Source of the DNA: Rhodospirillaceae bacterium
GTDB taxonomy: Bacteria > Pseudomonadota > Alphaproteobacteria > MPNO01 > UBA2964
Direction: 5' to 3'
Assembly: GCA_018660305.1 (NCBI GenBank)
Contig: JABJKO010000354.1
Coordinates: 1 to 10,881, forward strand
Length of the DNA: 10,881 bases
Both the position numbers and the translations under genes were made by a program. Below the pieces are notes generated by a model that saw only the letters and a list, made by a program, of their open reading frames with translations, was not told the DNA's origin and made no database searches. Below are positions 1-7,630 of this stretch, piece after piece (positions within the stretch are counted from its first letter, which is position 1; every line of letters starts with the position of its first letter).

Positions 1-2652
1 GATACCATTATGGCGGTCCTGCGCCGGGCCCGGCGGCGGGTTGCGCTGACCGTCGCCTGTGCCGACATCGCCGGGTTGTGGAACCTGAACGGGATAACAC
101 AGGCCCTGAGCCTGTTTGCCGAACAGGCGCTTCAACAGGCGGTTGGCCACTTGTTATACGAGGGGCATCAGGCCGGTGAAATTGAACTGCCCGATTGCGA
201 ACATCCGCAACACAGCTCCGGCTTTTTTGTTCTGGGCATGGGGAAGCTCGGCGCAAGGGAGCTGAATTACTCCAGCGATATCGATCTGATCATTTTGTTC
301 GACAGGGAGGTCGTCCGTTATGTAGGTGCCAGGTCACCGCAGCAGTTTTTTGTCAGGCTCGCGCGCAAGCTGGTGCGAATTCTGGAAGAACGCACCGGCG
401 ACGGCTACGTCTTTCGAACCGACCTGCGTCTAAGGCCCGACCCTGGATCGACGCCCCCGGCCCTCTCCACCGAGGCCGCCGAGACCTACTATGAGAGCAC
501 CGGCCAGAACTGGGAGCGCGCGGCCATGATCAAGGCGCGGCCTGTCGCCGGCGACCGCGTGGCCGGCGACAGGTTTCTCGATTTTCTGAGACCCTTCATC
601 TGGCGGCGCAATCTCGATTTCGCCGCGATCCAGGACATCCATTCGATCAAGCGCCAGATCAACGCCGTCAAAGGAGGCACGCAGATCGCCATCGCCGGTC
701 ACAACGTCAAGCTCGGGCGGGGCGGCATCCGCGAAATCGAATTCTTTGCCCAGACGCAACAGCTGATCTGGGGCGGGCGCGATCCCGGCCTCAGGACCCC
801 GGAAACCTGCGAGGCGTTGCGACAGCTGGCAGAGGCTGGCCACATTGAGCCGGACGTAACGGCCAAGCTCGAGAGGGCCTATGAATTTTTACGGACCGTC
901 GAACATCGCCTGCAGATGATCGACGATCAGCAAACCCATGACATACCGAATGATCCGGCCAAGCTTGAGAATGTTGCCAAATTCATGGGGTATGAGGAGA
1001 CCGACGCTTTTTCCGGGGCCCTGTCGACGCAGCTCCACCTCGTGGAAGATATTTATGCCGGTCTATTCGAGGAATCGCCGGATCTCGCCGGCCCGGGAAC
1101 GTTGATGTTTACCGGTGGCGAGGACCACCCGGACACGCTCAGAACCCTTGATGAGATGGGTTTCGCGGAGCCTTCGACGGTCGCGGCAACAGTTCGCATG
1201 TGGCACCACGGGCGGTACCGCGCTCTGCGCAGTACCCGGGCGAGGGAACTCCTGACCGAATTGGTGCCGCCGCTGCTCGCCGCGCTGGGAAAGACGCTGG
1301 AGCCCGATGCCGCCTTGCTCCGCTTCAATGATTTCCTGAGCGCGCTTCCCGCCGGGGTACAGCTACTGTCCCTGCTCCATACGAACCCCGGTCTCCTCGA
1401 ATTGCTGGCCGAAATCATGGGCAGTGCACCCCGCCTGTCGGAGACATTGAATCGTTACCCCATCCTGTTTGATGCCGTGCTCACGGCAGATTTTTTTGAA
1501 AGTCCGCCGAATTCAGATCTGTTGATCGCCGAACTCGACACCGCCCTCGAACAGGCGCGCGATTTTCAGGACACGTTGGATATTCTGCGGCGCCAGGTGA
1601 ACGACCGCCAATTCCAGATCGGGGTCCAGATCCTGCGGCGGCGGCTTACGCCGGATCAGGCGGGATCAGCTCTTTCCCATATTGCCGATGCGGCGCTGCA
1701 TGCGCTGTACCCCCGGCTTGAGGACGAGTTCTCCAAACAGCATGGCCGCATGAAGAACGGCAATATGGCAATTGTCGCGTTGGGGAAACTGGGCGGGCGC
1801 GAGCTTACCATCGGCTCGGATCTGGATTTGCTCTTCGTCTACCAGTGCGATGACGAGGCGTCGGATGGACCGAAACCGCTTCCCGCGATCCCCTATTACA
1901 CGCGTTTTGGCCAGCGTTACATGGGGGCGATTACCGCGCCAACCGGCGAAGGCACGCTCTATGAGGTCGACATGCGGCTGCGGCCGTCCGGCAATGCCGG
2001 CCCCCTGGCCTCGTCCTTCGATTCATTTGTCCGTTACCATCGGGAGGACGCCTGGACATGGGAACGCATGGCGTTGACACGGGCGCGTGTGATTGTCGCG
2101 GATGATGTTCTGAGGCGACATTTGGAACAATCCATCACGGACGTGCTAACCGCGCCGCGGGACCCTGATGGGTTGTTACGGGATGTGGCGTCCATGCGGG
2201 CACGCATCGAACGGGACCGCCCCGCCAGCGGTCCGTGGGACGTCAAGAATTTACGCGGCGGTCTGGTCGACATCGAGTTTCTCTCCCAATATTTGCAGCT
2301 TCGATATGCCCATGACCAGCCAGGGATCATCGCGCAAAATACCACCGACGCGTTGATGAAGCTTCGCGACCACGGCGCGATAGACGAAAAGACAGCGAGT
2401 ACCCTGGTTGGCGCCATGCAGCTCTGGCGTAATATTCAGGGCGTCATCAGGCTCAGCGTCGGCGAAAATTTCGATCTGGCAATTCTACCGGATGGCTGCC
2501 GGACCTTCGTGACGAATGTGTGCGGTCAAGACTCTCTGGACACTTTGCGGGAGGAAATTCTGGACACGGCGGAGACCTGCCATACAATCTTCCGGGACCT
2601 GATTGAAGTTCCCGCGGCGGAACTACCACCGGCCGAAGAAAACCAACGATAA
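1..2652 (+). CDS. glnE: Bifunctional glutamine synthetase adenylyltransferase / deadenylylase, 5'-truncated by window edge
   Basis: GlnE attaches and removes AMP on glutamine synthetase in response to PII signalling, setting ammonium assimilation activity in the cytoplasm. The frame is open from base 1, and the first visible residues (around LRRARRRVALTVACADIAG) match an internal part of the family. About 100 N-terminal residues are therefore probably missing, and the ATG at 10 is not the real start. Two nucleotidyltransferase modules are visible. The N-terminal one has GMGKLGARELNYSSDIDL, with the DxD metal site at 277-285. The C-terminal one has ALGKLGGRELTIGSDLDL, with DxD at 1819-1827. 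Each is followed by its own conserved block: VKLGRGGIREIEFF near 710-750 and VKNLRGGLVDIEFLSQ near 2240-2290. In E. coli the N-terminal half removes AMP and the C-terminal half adds it. The stop TAA is at 2650-2652, 16 nt before the next start, so this is the first visible gene of a plus-strand operon. A perfect 12-bp inverted repeat lies inside it at 541-573. Confidence 0.97.
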   Translation, partial: DTIMAVLRRARRRVALTVACADIAGLWNLNGITQALSLFAEQALQQAVGHLLYEGHQAGEIELPDCEHPQHSSGFFVLGMGKLGARELNYSSDIDLIILFDREVVRYVGARSPQQFFVRLARKLVRILEERTGDGYVFRTDLRLRPDPGSTPPALSTEAAETYYESTGQNWERAAMIKARPVAGDRVAGDRFLDFLRPFIWRRNLDFAAIQDIHSIKRQINAVKGGTQIAIAGHNVKLGRGGIREIEFFAQTQQLIWGGRDPGLRTPETCEALRQLAEAGHIEPDVTAKLERAYEFLRTVEHRLQMIDDQQTHDIPNDPAKLENVAKFMGYEETDAFSGALSTQLHLVEDIYAGLFEESPDLAGPGTLMFTGGEDHPDTLRTLDEMGFAEPSTVAATVRMWHHGRYRALRSTRARELLTELVPPLLAALGKTLEPDAALLRFNDFLSALPAGVQLLSLLHTNPGLLELLAEIMGSAPRLSETLNRYPILFDAVLTADFFESPPNSDLLIAELDTALEQARDFQDTLDILRRQVNDRQFQIGVQILRRRLTPDQAGSALSHIADAALHALYPRLEDEFSKQHGRMKNGNMAIVALGKLGGRELTIGSDLDLLFVYQCDDEASDGPKPLPAIPYYTRFGQRYMGAITAPTGEGTLYEVDMRLRPSGNAGPLASSFDSFVRYHREDAWTWERMALTRARVIVADDVLRRHLEQSITDVLTAPRDPDGLLRDVASMRARIERDRPASGPWDVKNLRGGLVDIEFLSQYLQLRYAHDQPGIIAQNTTDALMKLRDHGAIDEKTASTLVGAMQLWRNIQGVIRLSVGENFDLAILPDGCRTFVTNVCGQDSLDTLREEILDTAETCHTIFRDLIEVPAAELPPAEENQR
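541..573 (+). repeat. Perfect 12-bp inverted repeat inside glnE
   Basis: CCTGTCGCCGGC (541-552) and GCCGGCGACAGG (562-573) are exact reverse complements around a 9-nt loop. The sequence that follows on the plus strand is T-rich (TTTCTCGATTTT), so it looks like a hairpin with a weak terminator tail. It encodes the tandem VAGDRVAGDR in glnE, and tandem similar codons explain part of the symmetry. Whether it does anything in the RNA is unknown. Confidence 0.55.
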
Positions 2653-2668
2653 ATGAGGGGGATACCCA

Positions 2669-3784
2669 ATGCCCGATGCCGAAGGAATTCGTGAAATTGC
2701 CTATTTCGATTGCCGTGGCGGTGGTCAGGTGGTGGTCGACGGCACGACGGCCTATGTCGGCCATACCACGGGGCCGGAGGCCACAACCATCATCGATGTG
2801 GAAGACCCGGCCAACCCGCGCCAGCTGGCCCAGATCGAGTGCAATCATGAAGGCGTGCACGCCCACAAGGTCCGTGTCCAGGACGGGCTGATGCTCACCA
2901 ACTATGAATCCAAGGCCTATGCCGGAACCCCCGACGAAGGCTTCCGCGGCGGACTGAACATCACCGATGTGTCGGACCCGGCCCATCCCAAACATATTCA
3001 TTTCTGGCCGTGCGACAAAAGCGGTGTGCATCGCTTCACCTATGACGGCCGCTACGCCTATATCTCGCCGGAATTCGACGATTATATCGGCAACATCGTG
3101 GTGATCCTGGATCTCAAGGACCCCACCAAGCCGGAAGAGGTGGGCCGCTGGCACATGCCGGGACAATGGATCGGCGGCGGCGAGGAACCCACCTGGGAAG
3201 CCGACGCCCATCGGTGCCATCATCCCATCCGCATGGGCAACCGGCTTTACACCAGCTACTGGCATGGCGGCTTCGTGATCCTCGACATCGAGGATATGTC
3301 GAAACCGAAATTTGTCTCCGGTCTCGACTGGAGCCCGCCCTTCCCCTTCCCCACCCACACCTGTCTTCCCATCCCCTTCGACATCGAAGGGGAAAAATGG
3401 ATGGTGGTGGCCGACGAGGACGCGGGACCTCTGTGGACCCAGCATCCGGGCGCCATGTTGTGGATGGTCAATATTTCAGACGAAACCAACCCGATCCCGG
3501 TATCCACTATCCAGCTCGATCGAGAGAACGCGCCGCCGCGCTCGGGCTGTCATCAGCCCGCTGAAGACGTAAAGGGAACCGAAATCCCGGTGGCGTGGTT
3601 CTCCAAGGGCATGCAGATGGTGGACATCTCAAACCCATACGATATGAAGGTGGTCGCGCACTTCACACCGGACGTGCCCGAAGGATCGCGGCAGGTGCTG
3701 AGCAACGATGTCTGCTGGGATGACCGTGGGCTTATTTATCTCGTGGACCGCGACCGCGGGCTGCATATTCTTGAACGCATTTAA
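2669..3784 (+). CDS. LVIVD-repeat beta-propeller protein
   Basis: This is a 371-residue protein with no signal peptide or membrane segment, so it is probably cytoplasmic. It consists of repeats of the LVIVD type, roughly (V/I)xDxxDPxxPxxV, at about residues 41-57, 96-112, 144-161, 202-219, 264-282 and 316-332, with a weaker one near 358-368. That pattern predicts a six- or seven-bladed beta-propeller. Between the repeats sit recurrent histidine motifs: CNHEGVHAH (58-66), SGVHRF (118-123), HRCHHP (181-186), PTHTCLP (228-234) and SGCHQP (292-297). These resemble a ring of metal ligands at a propeller pore, as in selenium-binding-protein/methanethiol-oxidase relatives, but that comparison is inference. 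The ATG at 2669 is preceded by a good ribosome binding site (GAGGGGG at 2655-2661). The gene lies 16 nt after glnE and 12 nt before a YciI-like gene, so all three are probably co-transcribed. The substrate and reaction are unknown. Confidence 0.85.
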   Translation: MPDAEGIREIAYFDCRGGGQVVVDGTTAYVGHTTGPEATTIIDVEDPANPRQLAQIECNHEGVHAHKVRVQDGLMLTNYESKAYAGTPDEGFRGGLNITDVSDPAHPKHIHFWPCDKSGVHRFTYDGRYAYISPEFDDYIGNIVVILDLKDPTKPEEVGRWHMPGQWIGGGEEPTWEADAHRCHHPIRMGNRLYTSYWHGGFVILDIEDMSKPKFVSGLDWSPPFPFPTHTCLPIPFDIEGEKWMVVADEDAGPLWTQHPGAMLWMVNISDETNPIPVSTIQLDRENAPPRSGCHQPAEDVKGTEIPVAWFSKGMQMVDISNPYDMKVVAHFTPDVPEGSRQVLSNDVCWDDRGLIYLVDRDRGLHILERI

Positions 3785-3796
3785 GGAAATAAGAAA

Positions 3797-4177
3797 ATGG
3801 CCATGACGCCGAAACAAGTCGACGCGCTGCACGCCAAGATGCTGCACAAACGGCTCTACATCATCTTCTCCGAGCCCACCGAAAAGACCGGCGACCGGCG
3901 CAAGATCTTCCCCAAGCATATCGAATACCAGCTAAAGATCGAACGCGAGGGAAAGCTGTTCGCCGCCGGTCCGTTCGTCGATGCCAAGGGAAAACCGCAG
4001 GGGCCCGGTATGATCGTGGTCCGCGCCAAGAACATGGCCGCGGCAAAGAAAATTGCCGAAGCCGATCCGTTTCATAAGCAGGGTTTTCGCAAATTCCGTA
4101 TCCAGGCCTGGGACGTCAACGAAGGCGGCTTCAATCTGCACGTCAAATTCTCCGACGGGTCCTACACGCTGGATTAA
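3797..4177 (+). CDS. YciI-like (YCII domain) protein
   Basis: This 126-residue protein carries the YCII domain, a small ferredoxin-like fold. Family landmarks are HIEYQLKIEREGKLFAAGPF (41-60) and the EADPF block (88-92). They give the His41/Asp90 pair that corresponds to the proposed active-site His-Asp of the family. Members include small hydrolases/dehydratases and many proteins of unknown function, so no substrate can be assigned. An N-terminal stretch of about 18 residues precedes the domain, and a C-terminal tail ends at FSDGSYTLD. The ATG at 3797 has AAGGAA at 3783-3788 as ribosome binding site, overlapping the stop codon of the LVIVD gene. A second in-frame ATG at 3803 is possible. The gap to the downstream peroxiredoxin is only 5 nt. 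The close packing with the LVIVD gene suggests that the two work together, but this is inferred from position alone. Confidence 0.85.
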   Translation: MAMTPKQVDALHAKMLHKRLYIIFSEPTEKTGDRRKIFPKHIEYQLKIEREGKLFAAGPFVDAKGKPQGPGMIVVRAKNMAAAKKIAEADPFHKQGFRKFRIQAWDVNEGGFNLHVKFSDGSYTLD

Positions 4178-4182
4178 AAGTA

Positions 4183-4644
4183 ATGACACTGGACATTGGA
4201 GATAAGGCGCCGGATTTTTCTCTGCCCACCGACGGTGGCGGAACGGCGTCGCTGAAGGCCCTCATGGGCAGGAAGCTGGTTCTGTATTTTTATCCGAAGG
4301 ACGACACGCCCGGTTGCACCACCGAGGCGTGTGGGTTCCGCGATGCCTTGCCCGATTTTTCAAAGACGGGCGCGGAGATTATCGGCGTCTCGAAGGACAG
4401 CGTCGCCCGTCACGACAAGTTCAAGGCCAAATACGATTTGCCGTTCACTCTGGTGGCTGATGAGGACGGCACCCTGTGCGAAGCCTATGGGGTCTGGCAG
4501 GAAAAGAAGAATTACGGCAAGACCTATATGGGTATCGTGCGGTCGACTTTCCTGATCGACGAGAAAGGTGTCATCGCCGCTGTCTGGCGTAATCTGCGCG
4601 TCAAAGGCCATGTGGAAAAAGTGTTGGAGGCTGCGCGGGGTTAG
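4183..4644 (+). CDS. bcp: Peroxiredoxin, BCP (atypical thiol peroxidase) type
   Basis: BCP peroxiredoxins reduce hydrogen peroxide and organic hydroperoxides in the cytoplasm, using thioredoxin as reductant. The 153-residue product has the usual family length and the thioredoxin-like fold opening GDKAPDFSLP (6-15). The active-site block YPKDDTPGCTTEACGFRD (37-54) gives peroxidatic Cys45 within the PxxxTxxC context and a second cysteine at Cys50, the same spacing as in E. coli Bcp. The later blocks GVSKDS (68-73) and RSTFLID near residue 120 are also typical. The start ATG at 4183 follows the YciI stop by 5 nt, and the only upstream ribosome-binding signal is a poor purine run (AAAAG). Translational coupling to the upstream gene is therefore likely. 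From memory, glnE followed directly by bcp is common in alphaproteobacteria. Here two extra genes lie between them. Confidence 0.96.
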   Translation: MTLDIGDKAPDFSLPTDGGGTASLKALMGRKLVLYFYPKDDTPGCTTEACGFRDALPDFSKTGAEIIGVSKDSVARHDKFKAKYDLPFTLVADEDGTLCEAYGVWQEKKNYGKTYMGIVRSTFLIDEKGVIAAVWRNLRVKGHVEKVLEAARG

Positions 4645-4660
4645 ACATATCCGGAAGCGC

Positions 4661-4681
4661 AGGAAGGGAGAACAGAGAATA
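4661..4681 (+). promoter_or_regulatory. Ribosome binding site followed by an ATA codon
   Basis: AGGAAGGGAG (4661-4670) is the strongest Shine-Dalgarno match near the start of the membrane-protein gene. Eight bases after it, in the frame of that gene, stands ATA (4679-4681). No ATG, GTG or TTG occurs in this frame between the end of bcp and the first membrane segment. Confidence 0.6.
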
Positions 4682-5695
4682 GCTACCTCCGAAGACACGA
4701 AATCCGCAACCAAAGGCGTTGCCTGGCTTTGGCCCGTTATTGTTCCGGTCATCCCTGTTCTTTTTGCGGTTCCGCTCCTCCAGTTTGTCGGTCTTCCGGA
4801 CATCCCCAGCGCAATTGCACCGGGAATGCTTGCCGCCGATGGTACGGCGTTCCTGCAGCATTCGAGTGCGCGCATCGTCTTCGCCGCTTCGGTCGCCCTG
4901 CATACGGGCGTCTGCCTGAGCGCGCTGATCTATTTTTGGCTGGTTCTACGACGAACGGCATCGATGGATTTTAAACCCATCGTGGCCACGGTCTTGGTGA
5001 TAGGCCTCGGTGTTATGGGTGCGATGGTCTGGCTTTCGCAGGTGAGCCCACCCCTTGTTGCCTATCAAATGACCTATTTCACCATCGACGCCCTGCTTCG
5101 GGCCTCGACGCTGGCAGCCGATCTGGCGGGTAGCGCCCCACCTGGCAGTTTGTCGCCCCTCGCCATTGCCGTGCTGTACCCGAGCGCGTTGGGCGTTATC
5201 AGCGTCATTATGGCGGCAGGAATCTCCTGTGCCCTGTTACGCCGCATCGGTTTGCCTCACGCCGACGGCTGGGCCGAATCGTTTCGCAGAAATATCAAAA
5301 TCCTGTTTCGCTGCTTCTACGTGTTGAGCCTTGTTTTGGTCACCAGCACAATTGCGGCGCTCCTGTTTTTTCAACTGCCCACCGGTCTGGTTTCCATCAA
5401 GAGCGCCCCGCCCGGGTTCGCCGCCGCCCTAACAGGTTATGCCGGAAGCCTGGCGACATTTTGGGGGGCAATCTACACGCTGACGCTATTTTCGGTCTTC
5501 GTCGGACCGCTCGCCATTCTCTATGTGCGTGCCCGGCGCCATGTGGAAAATCATGTCGACGGACAGGATCTGGCCGGCTGGCTCAGTGACCACGGAATTA
5601 ATTCATCAATGGCCGAAAACGTGAAGAATTTGATTGTCCTGTTTGCACCGCTGCTGGTCGGGCCCATCGGCGACCTGACCCAGGCCCTGGCCTGA
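4679..5695 (+). CDS. Multi-pass membrane protein of unknown function
   Basis: I do not recognise a family. Read from the ATA at 4679 the product has about 338 residues. Hydrophobic segments lie at roughly 16-37, 66-90, 101-119, 161-187, 212-231 and 258-283, and a seventh hydrophobic stretch near 314-338 may be a membrane or re-entrant helix. Basic loops (LRRT, LLRRIG, VRARRHVENH) suggest which ends face the cytoplasm. The start is uncertain. Canonical in-frame ATGs exist only upstream, at 4568 and 4610, inside bcp and without a clear ribosome binding site. The next downstream ATG would delete the first membrane helix. The strong ribosome binding site at 4661-4670 points to ATA 4679, which would be a rare start or a mutated/misread ATG. 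The stop TGA overlaps the next ATG by one base (5695), indicating translational coupling to the DUF455 gene and probably a shared function or shared expression. Confidence 0.8.
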   Translation: MATSEDTKSATKGVAWLWPVIVPVIPVLFAVPLLQFVGLPDIPSAIAPGMLAADGTAFLQHSSARIVFAASVALHTGVCLSALIYFWLVLRRTASMDFKPIVATVLVIGLGVMGAMVWLSQVSPPLVAYQMTYFTIDALLRASTLAADLAGSAPPGSLSPLAIAVLYPSALGVISVIMAAGISCALLRRIGLPHADGWAESFRRNIKILFRCFYVLSLVLVTSTIAALLFFQLPTGLVSIKSAPPGFAAALTGYAGSLATFWGAIYTLTLFSVFVGPLAILYVRARRHVENHVDGQDLAGWLSDHGINSSMAENVKNLIVLFAPLLVGPIGDLTQALA

Positions 5696-6654
5696 TGACC
5701 GTGGACGGCGCCACGACACTCGCCGACGCCTTCTGCTTCGTTCTGAAAACCGCCCCACCGGCCACCAAAGCCGCTGCCGCCAGATCGGTTGCGCGACGCT
5801 GGCGGAGCGGAGACATCTCGGAAATCGGCATTTGCGCTCCACCGGACCGGCCCGCCCGGCCGGACAGGCCGGAACTACGGCCGCCCCGGGAAATGCCGCG
5901 CCGGGGAAAGGCGGCGACGGACAAGGGCCGCATCGCACTGCTGCACGCGCTGGCCCATATCGAATTGAACGCCATCGATCTGGCCTGCGATATCATCGCC
6001 CGGTTCAGCGGCCAGGATTTGCCGCGTGCTTTCTTCGACGATTGGATCAAAGTTGCCGACGAAGAGGCGCAGCACTTCATGCTACTCCGCGACAGGCTCG
6101 GTGAGCTTGGCGTAACCTATGGCGATCTGCCGGCCCATGACGGGTTGTGGGAGGCGGCCGGCAACACCTTCCATGATGTGCTGGCACGTCTCGCCGTCGT
6201 GCCCCTGGTCCTGGAGGCGCGCGGTCTCGACGTGACCCCGGCCATGATTGAAAATTTACGCCGCGCACAGGATCTGAAAAGCGTTGCCGTTCTGGAACGC
6301 ATCTATGCCGACGAAATCGGTCATGTGGGCATAGGCCGGCGCTGGTTTGAATGGGTGGCGCAACAGCGGGCCCTCGACCCCATATCCACCTGGCATGATC
6401 TGGTCCGGCAAAATTTCAAAGGAATGTTGAAACCGCCGTTCAATCGCGCCGCCCGGGATAAGGCCGGGCTCACCGCCGCCTATTACGAGCCGCTGGCGGC
6501 CAGCAGAACCAACGCCCCTTACGCGAACCAGCGCGCTTCATCGCCTTCAGCAACGGCGACCAGGTTGGTTTGCCCAAGTGAGGACAGGCCCACCGCGTCG
6601 ACGGGAGACAGATCCATAACCGGTGTCCCGCCATCGCCCAGCCGCAGGGCGTAA
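5695..6654 (+). CDS. DUF455 ferritin-like domain protein with an extended C-terminus
   Basis: This is a 319-residue product. The N-terminal region ends in the family's Pro/Arg linker (PDRPARPDRPELRPP, about 50-64), followed by a ferritin-like four-helix domain. Candidate di-iron ligands are Glu90 in AHIELNAID, Glu123/Glu124 and His127 in DEEAQHF, Glu174 in LEARGLD, and Glu207/His210 in ADEIGH. The DUF455 family (PF04305) is related to ferritin-like di-iron enzymes, but its substrate is not established. The start overlaps the preceding stop by one base. The recognisable domain ends near AAYYEPLAA (about residue 269, nucleotide 6501). The remaining 50 residues are Ser/Pro/Arg-rich and mostly antisense to the FkbM gene, so they look like readthrough past a lost stop rather than a real domain. 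Tail-to-tail overlap with the minus-strand gene is 136 nt (6519-6654). Confidence 0.9.
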   Translation: MTVDGATTLADAFCFVLKTAPPATKAAAARSVARRWRSGDISEIGICAPPDRPARPDRPELRPPREMPRRGKAATDKGRIALLHALAHIELNAIDLACDIIARFSGQDLPRAFFDDWIKVADEEAQHFMLLRDRLGELGVTYGDLPAHDGLWEAAGNTFHDVLARLAVVPLVLEARGLDVTPAMIENLRRAQDLKSVAVLERIYADEIGHVGIGRRWFEWVAQQRALDPISTWHDLVRQNFKGMLKPPFNRAARDKAGLTAAYYEPLAASRTNAPYANQRASSPSATATRLVCPSEDRPTASTGDRSITGVPPSPSRRA

Positions 6655-7487
6655 AGCCGGTAGCCGAGTGAACGCAGCACGTCCCCGGCGGCGTTGCCCA
6701 CATGATCGCCGCGGCACTCAAACAGGATAAGCGGATGATGCGCCGCCAAAGTCTCGCGTCCCCCTTCAAAAACCGCCTACTCGTGATCCTCTACATCGAT
6801 TTTCATCAGGTCCGGGGGTGGCAACGCAAGATCGTCGAGGCGCTGAACAATGGCAGTCCTGCCCGATTCACCACCCGGGGCGCGTAAATTCGTAATCTGG
6901 GTTAAATGAGCTGACCGCCCCGCCGAAAGTCCGACCGTACCAGCCCTGTCGGAGAGTCCGTACCCCGCCACAGCCAAGTTATCCAGTTCGAGCGATGTCC
7001 CCATACGGGCGAGGGCGGCGTTCATCTCGACGGAAACATCAAAGGCAAATACCGGCCCCTGAAACACCGGATGGGTCGCGGCAAGCAGCGAGAAATATCC
7101 CCAGTTGCAGCCGACATCGTAAAAATTGCTCGACTTCGCCAGGACAGCCTCGAGAAACAGCGTCTCCGCAGGTTCGTATCCGCCATGAAGCTGGCGGCTG
7201 GCGAAGGCGAGATAGGCGGACTGATGCGCGTCAAACTCCACCGTGCCGCCCTTGTCGTCACTGGCGCGTATGCTCATCGTTCCCCGCGCAGGCACGTTCA
7301 GCCAACCGTGAAACAGCTCGTCGGCGAACTGCCCCAGCTTCCGTTTGAGCTTCCTGCCTCCCCGCGGCTTCCGGGCCGGGTCGTACAGCCGCATCCGCGC
7401 CAGAAAGGGAAGCGAGATATGATCAATAAAACGCCGCGGCCGAACCGGCAGCGAGAGAGTTTTGTTATTTCCGGACGTCACGCTCAA
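6519..7487 (-). pseudogene. FkbM-family SAM-dependent methyltransferase interrupted by an in-frame TAG
   Basis: FkbM proteins methylate hydroxyl groups of sugars or secondary metabolites, using SAM. The SAM-binding motif is FYDVGCNWGYFS (residues 122-133), and D150 closes the next strand. The conserved block that normally reads KIDVEGHE appears as KIDVEDHE (229-236). The next codon is TAG at 6777-6779 (minus strand). After it the same frame continues as AVFEGGRETLAAHHPLILFE and then about 70 more residues to a TAA at 6519-6521, matching the normal C-terminal half of the family. Restoring one base (TTG for TAG) would give about 322 residues. The start is TTG at 7487, because an in-frame TGA lies two codons upstream. 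GGGTGA just before it can serve as ribosome binding site. The Gly-to-Asp change beside the stop supports decay. Readthrough or a sequencing error cannot be excluded. The target is unknown, as no other glycan gene is visible nearby. Confidence 0.85.
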
Positions 7488-7630
7488 CAGTCACCCATGA
7501 AGTGCATAATGACCATCGATCAAAAGACGGTTTTGCGCAAATGCTCCTGCCTCACCCCACCGGTGTGCCGATTCGCCAAAGTCGATACAATGCGCCGCGA
7601 TCTTCGGCTGCACCTGAACAAACACAATTT

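Noticed and set aside
2453..3445. Long minus-strand open frame of 330 codons opposite glnE and the LVIVD gene
   Set aside because: It spans the junction of two well-supported plus-strand genes, resembles no family, and is explained by GC-rich codon bias on the other strand.
5841..5890. GC-rich repeats that look like REP palindromes in the DUF455 gene
   Set aside because: They encode the family's normal conserved Pro/Arg linker, so the repetition follows from the protein sequence.
7563..7591. TACAAT (7586-7591) as a -10 element for the dehalogenase gene
   Set aside because: No acceptable -35 stands 16-18 nt upstream, so it is not strong enough to annotate.
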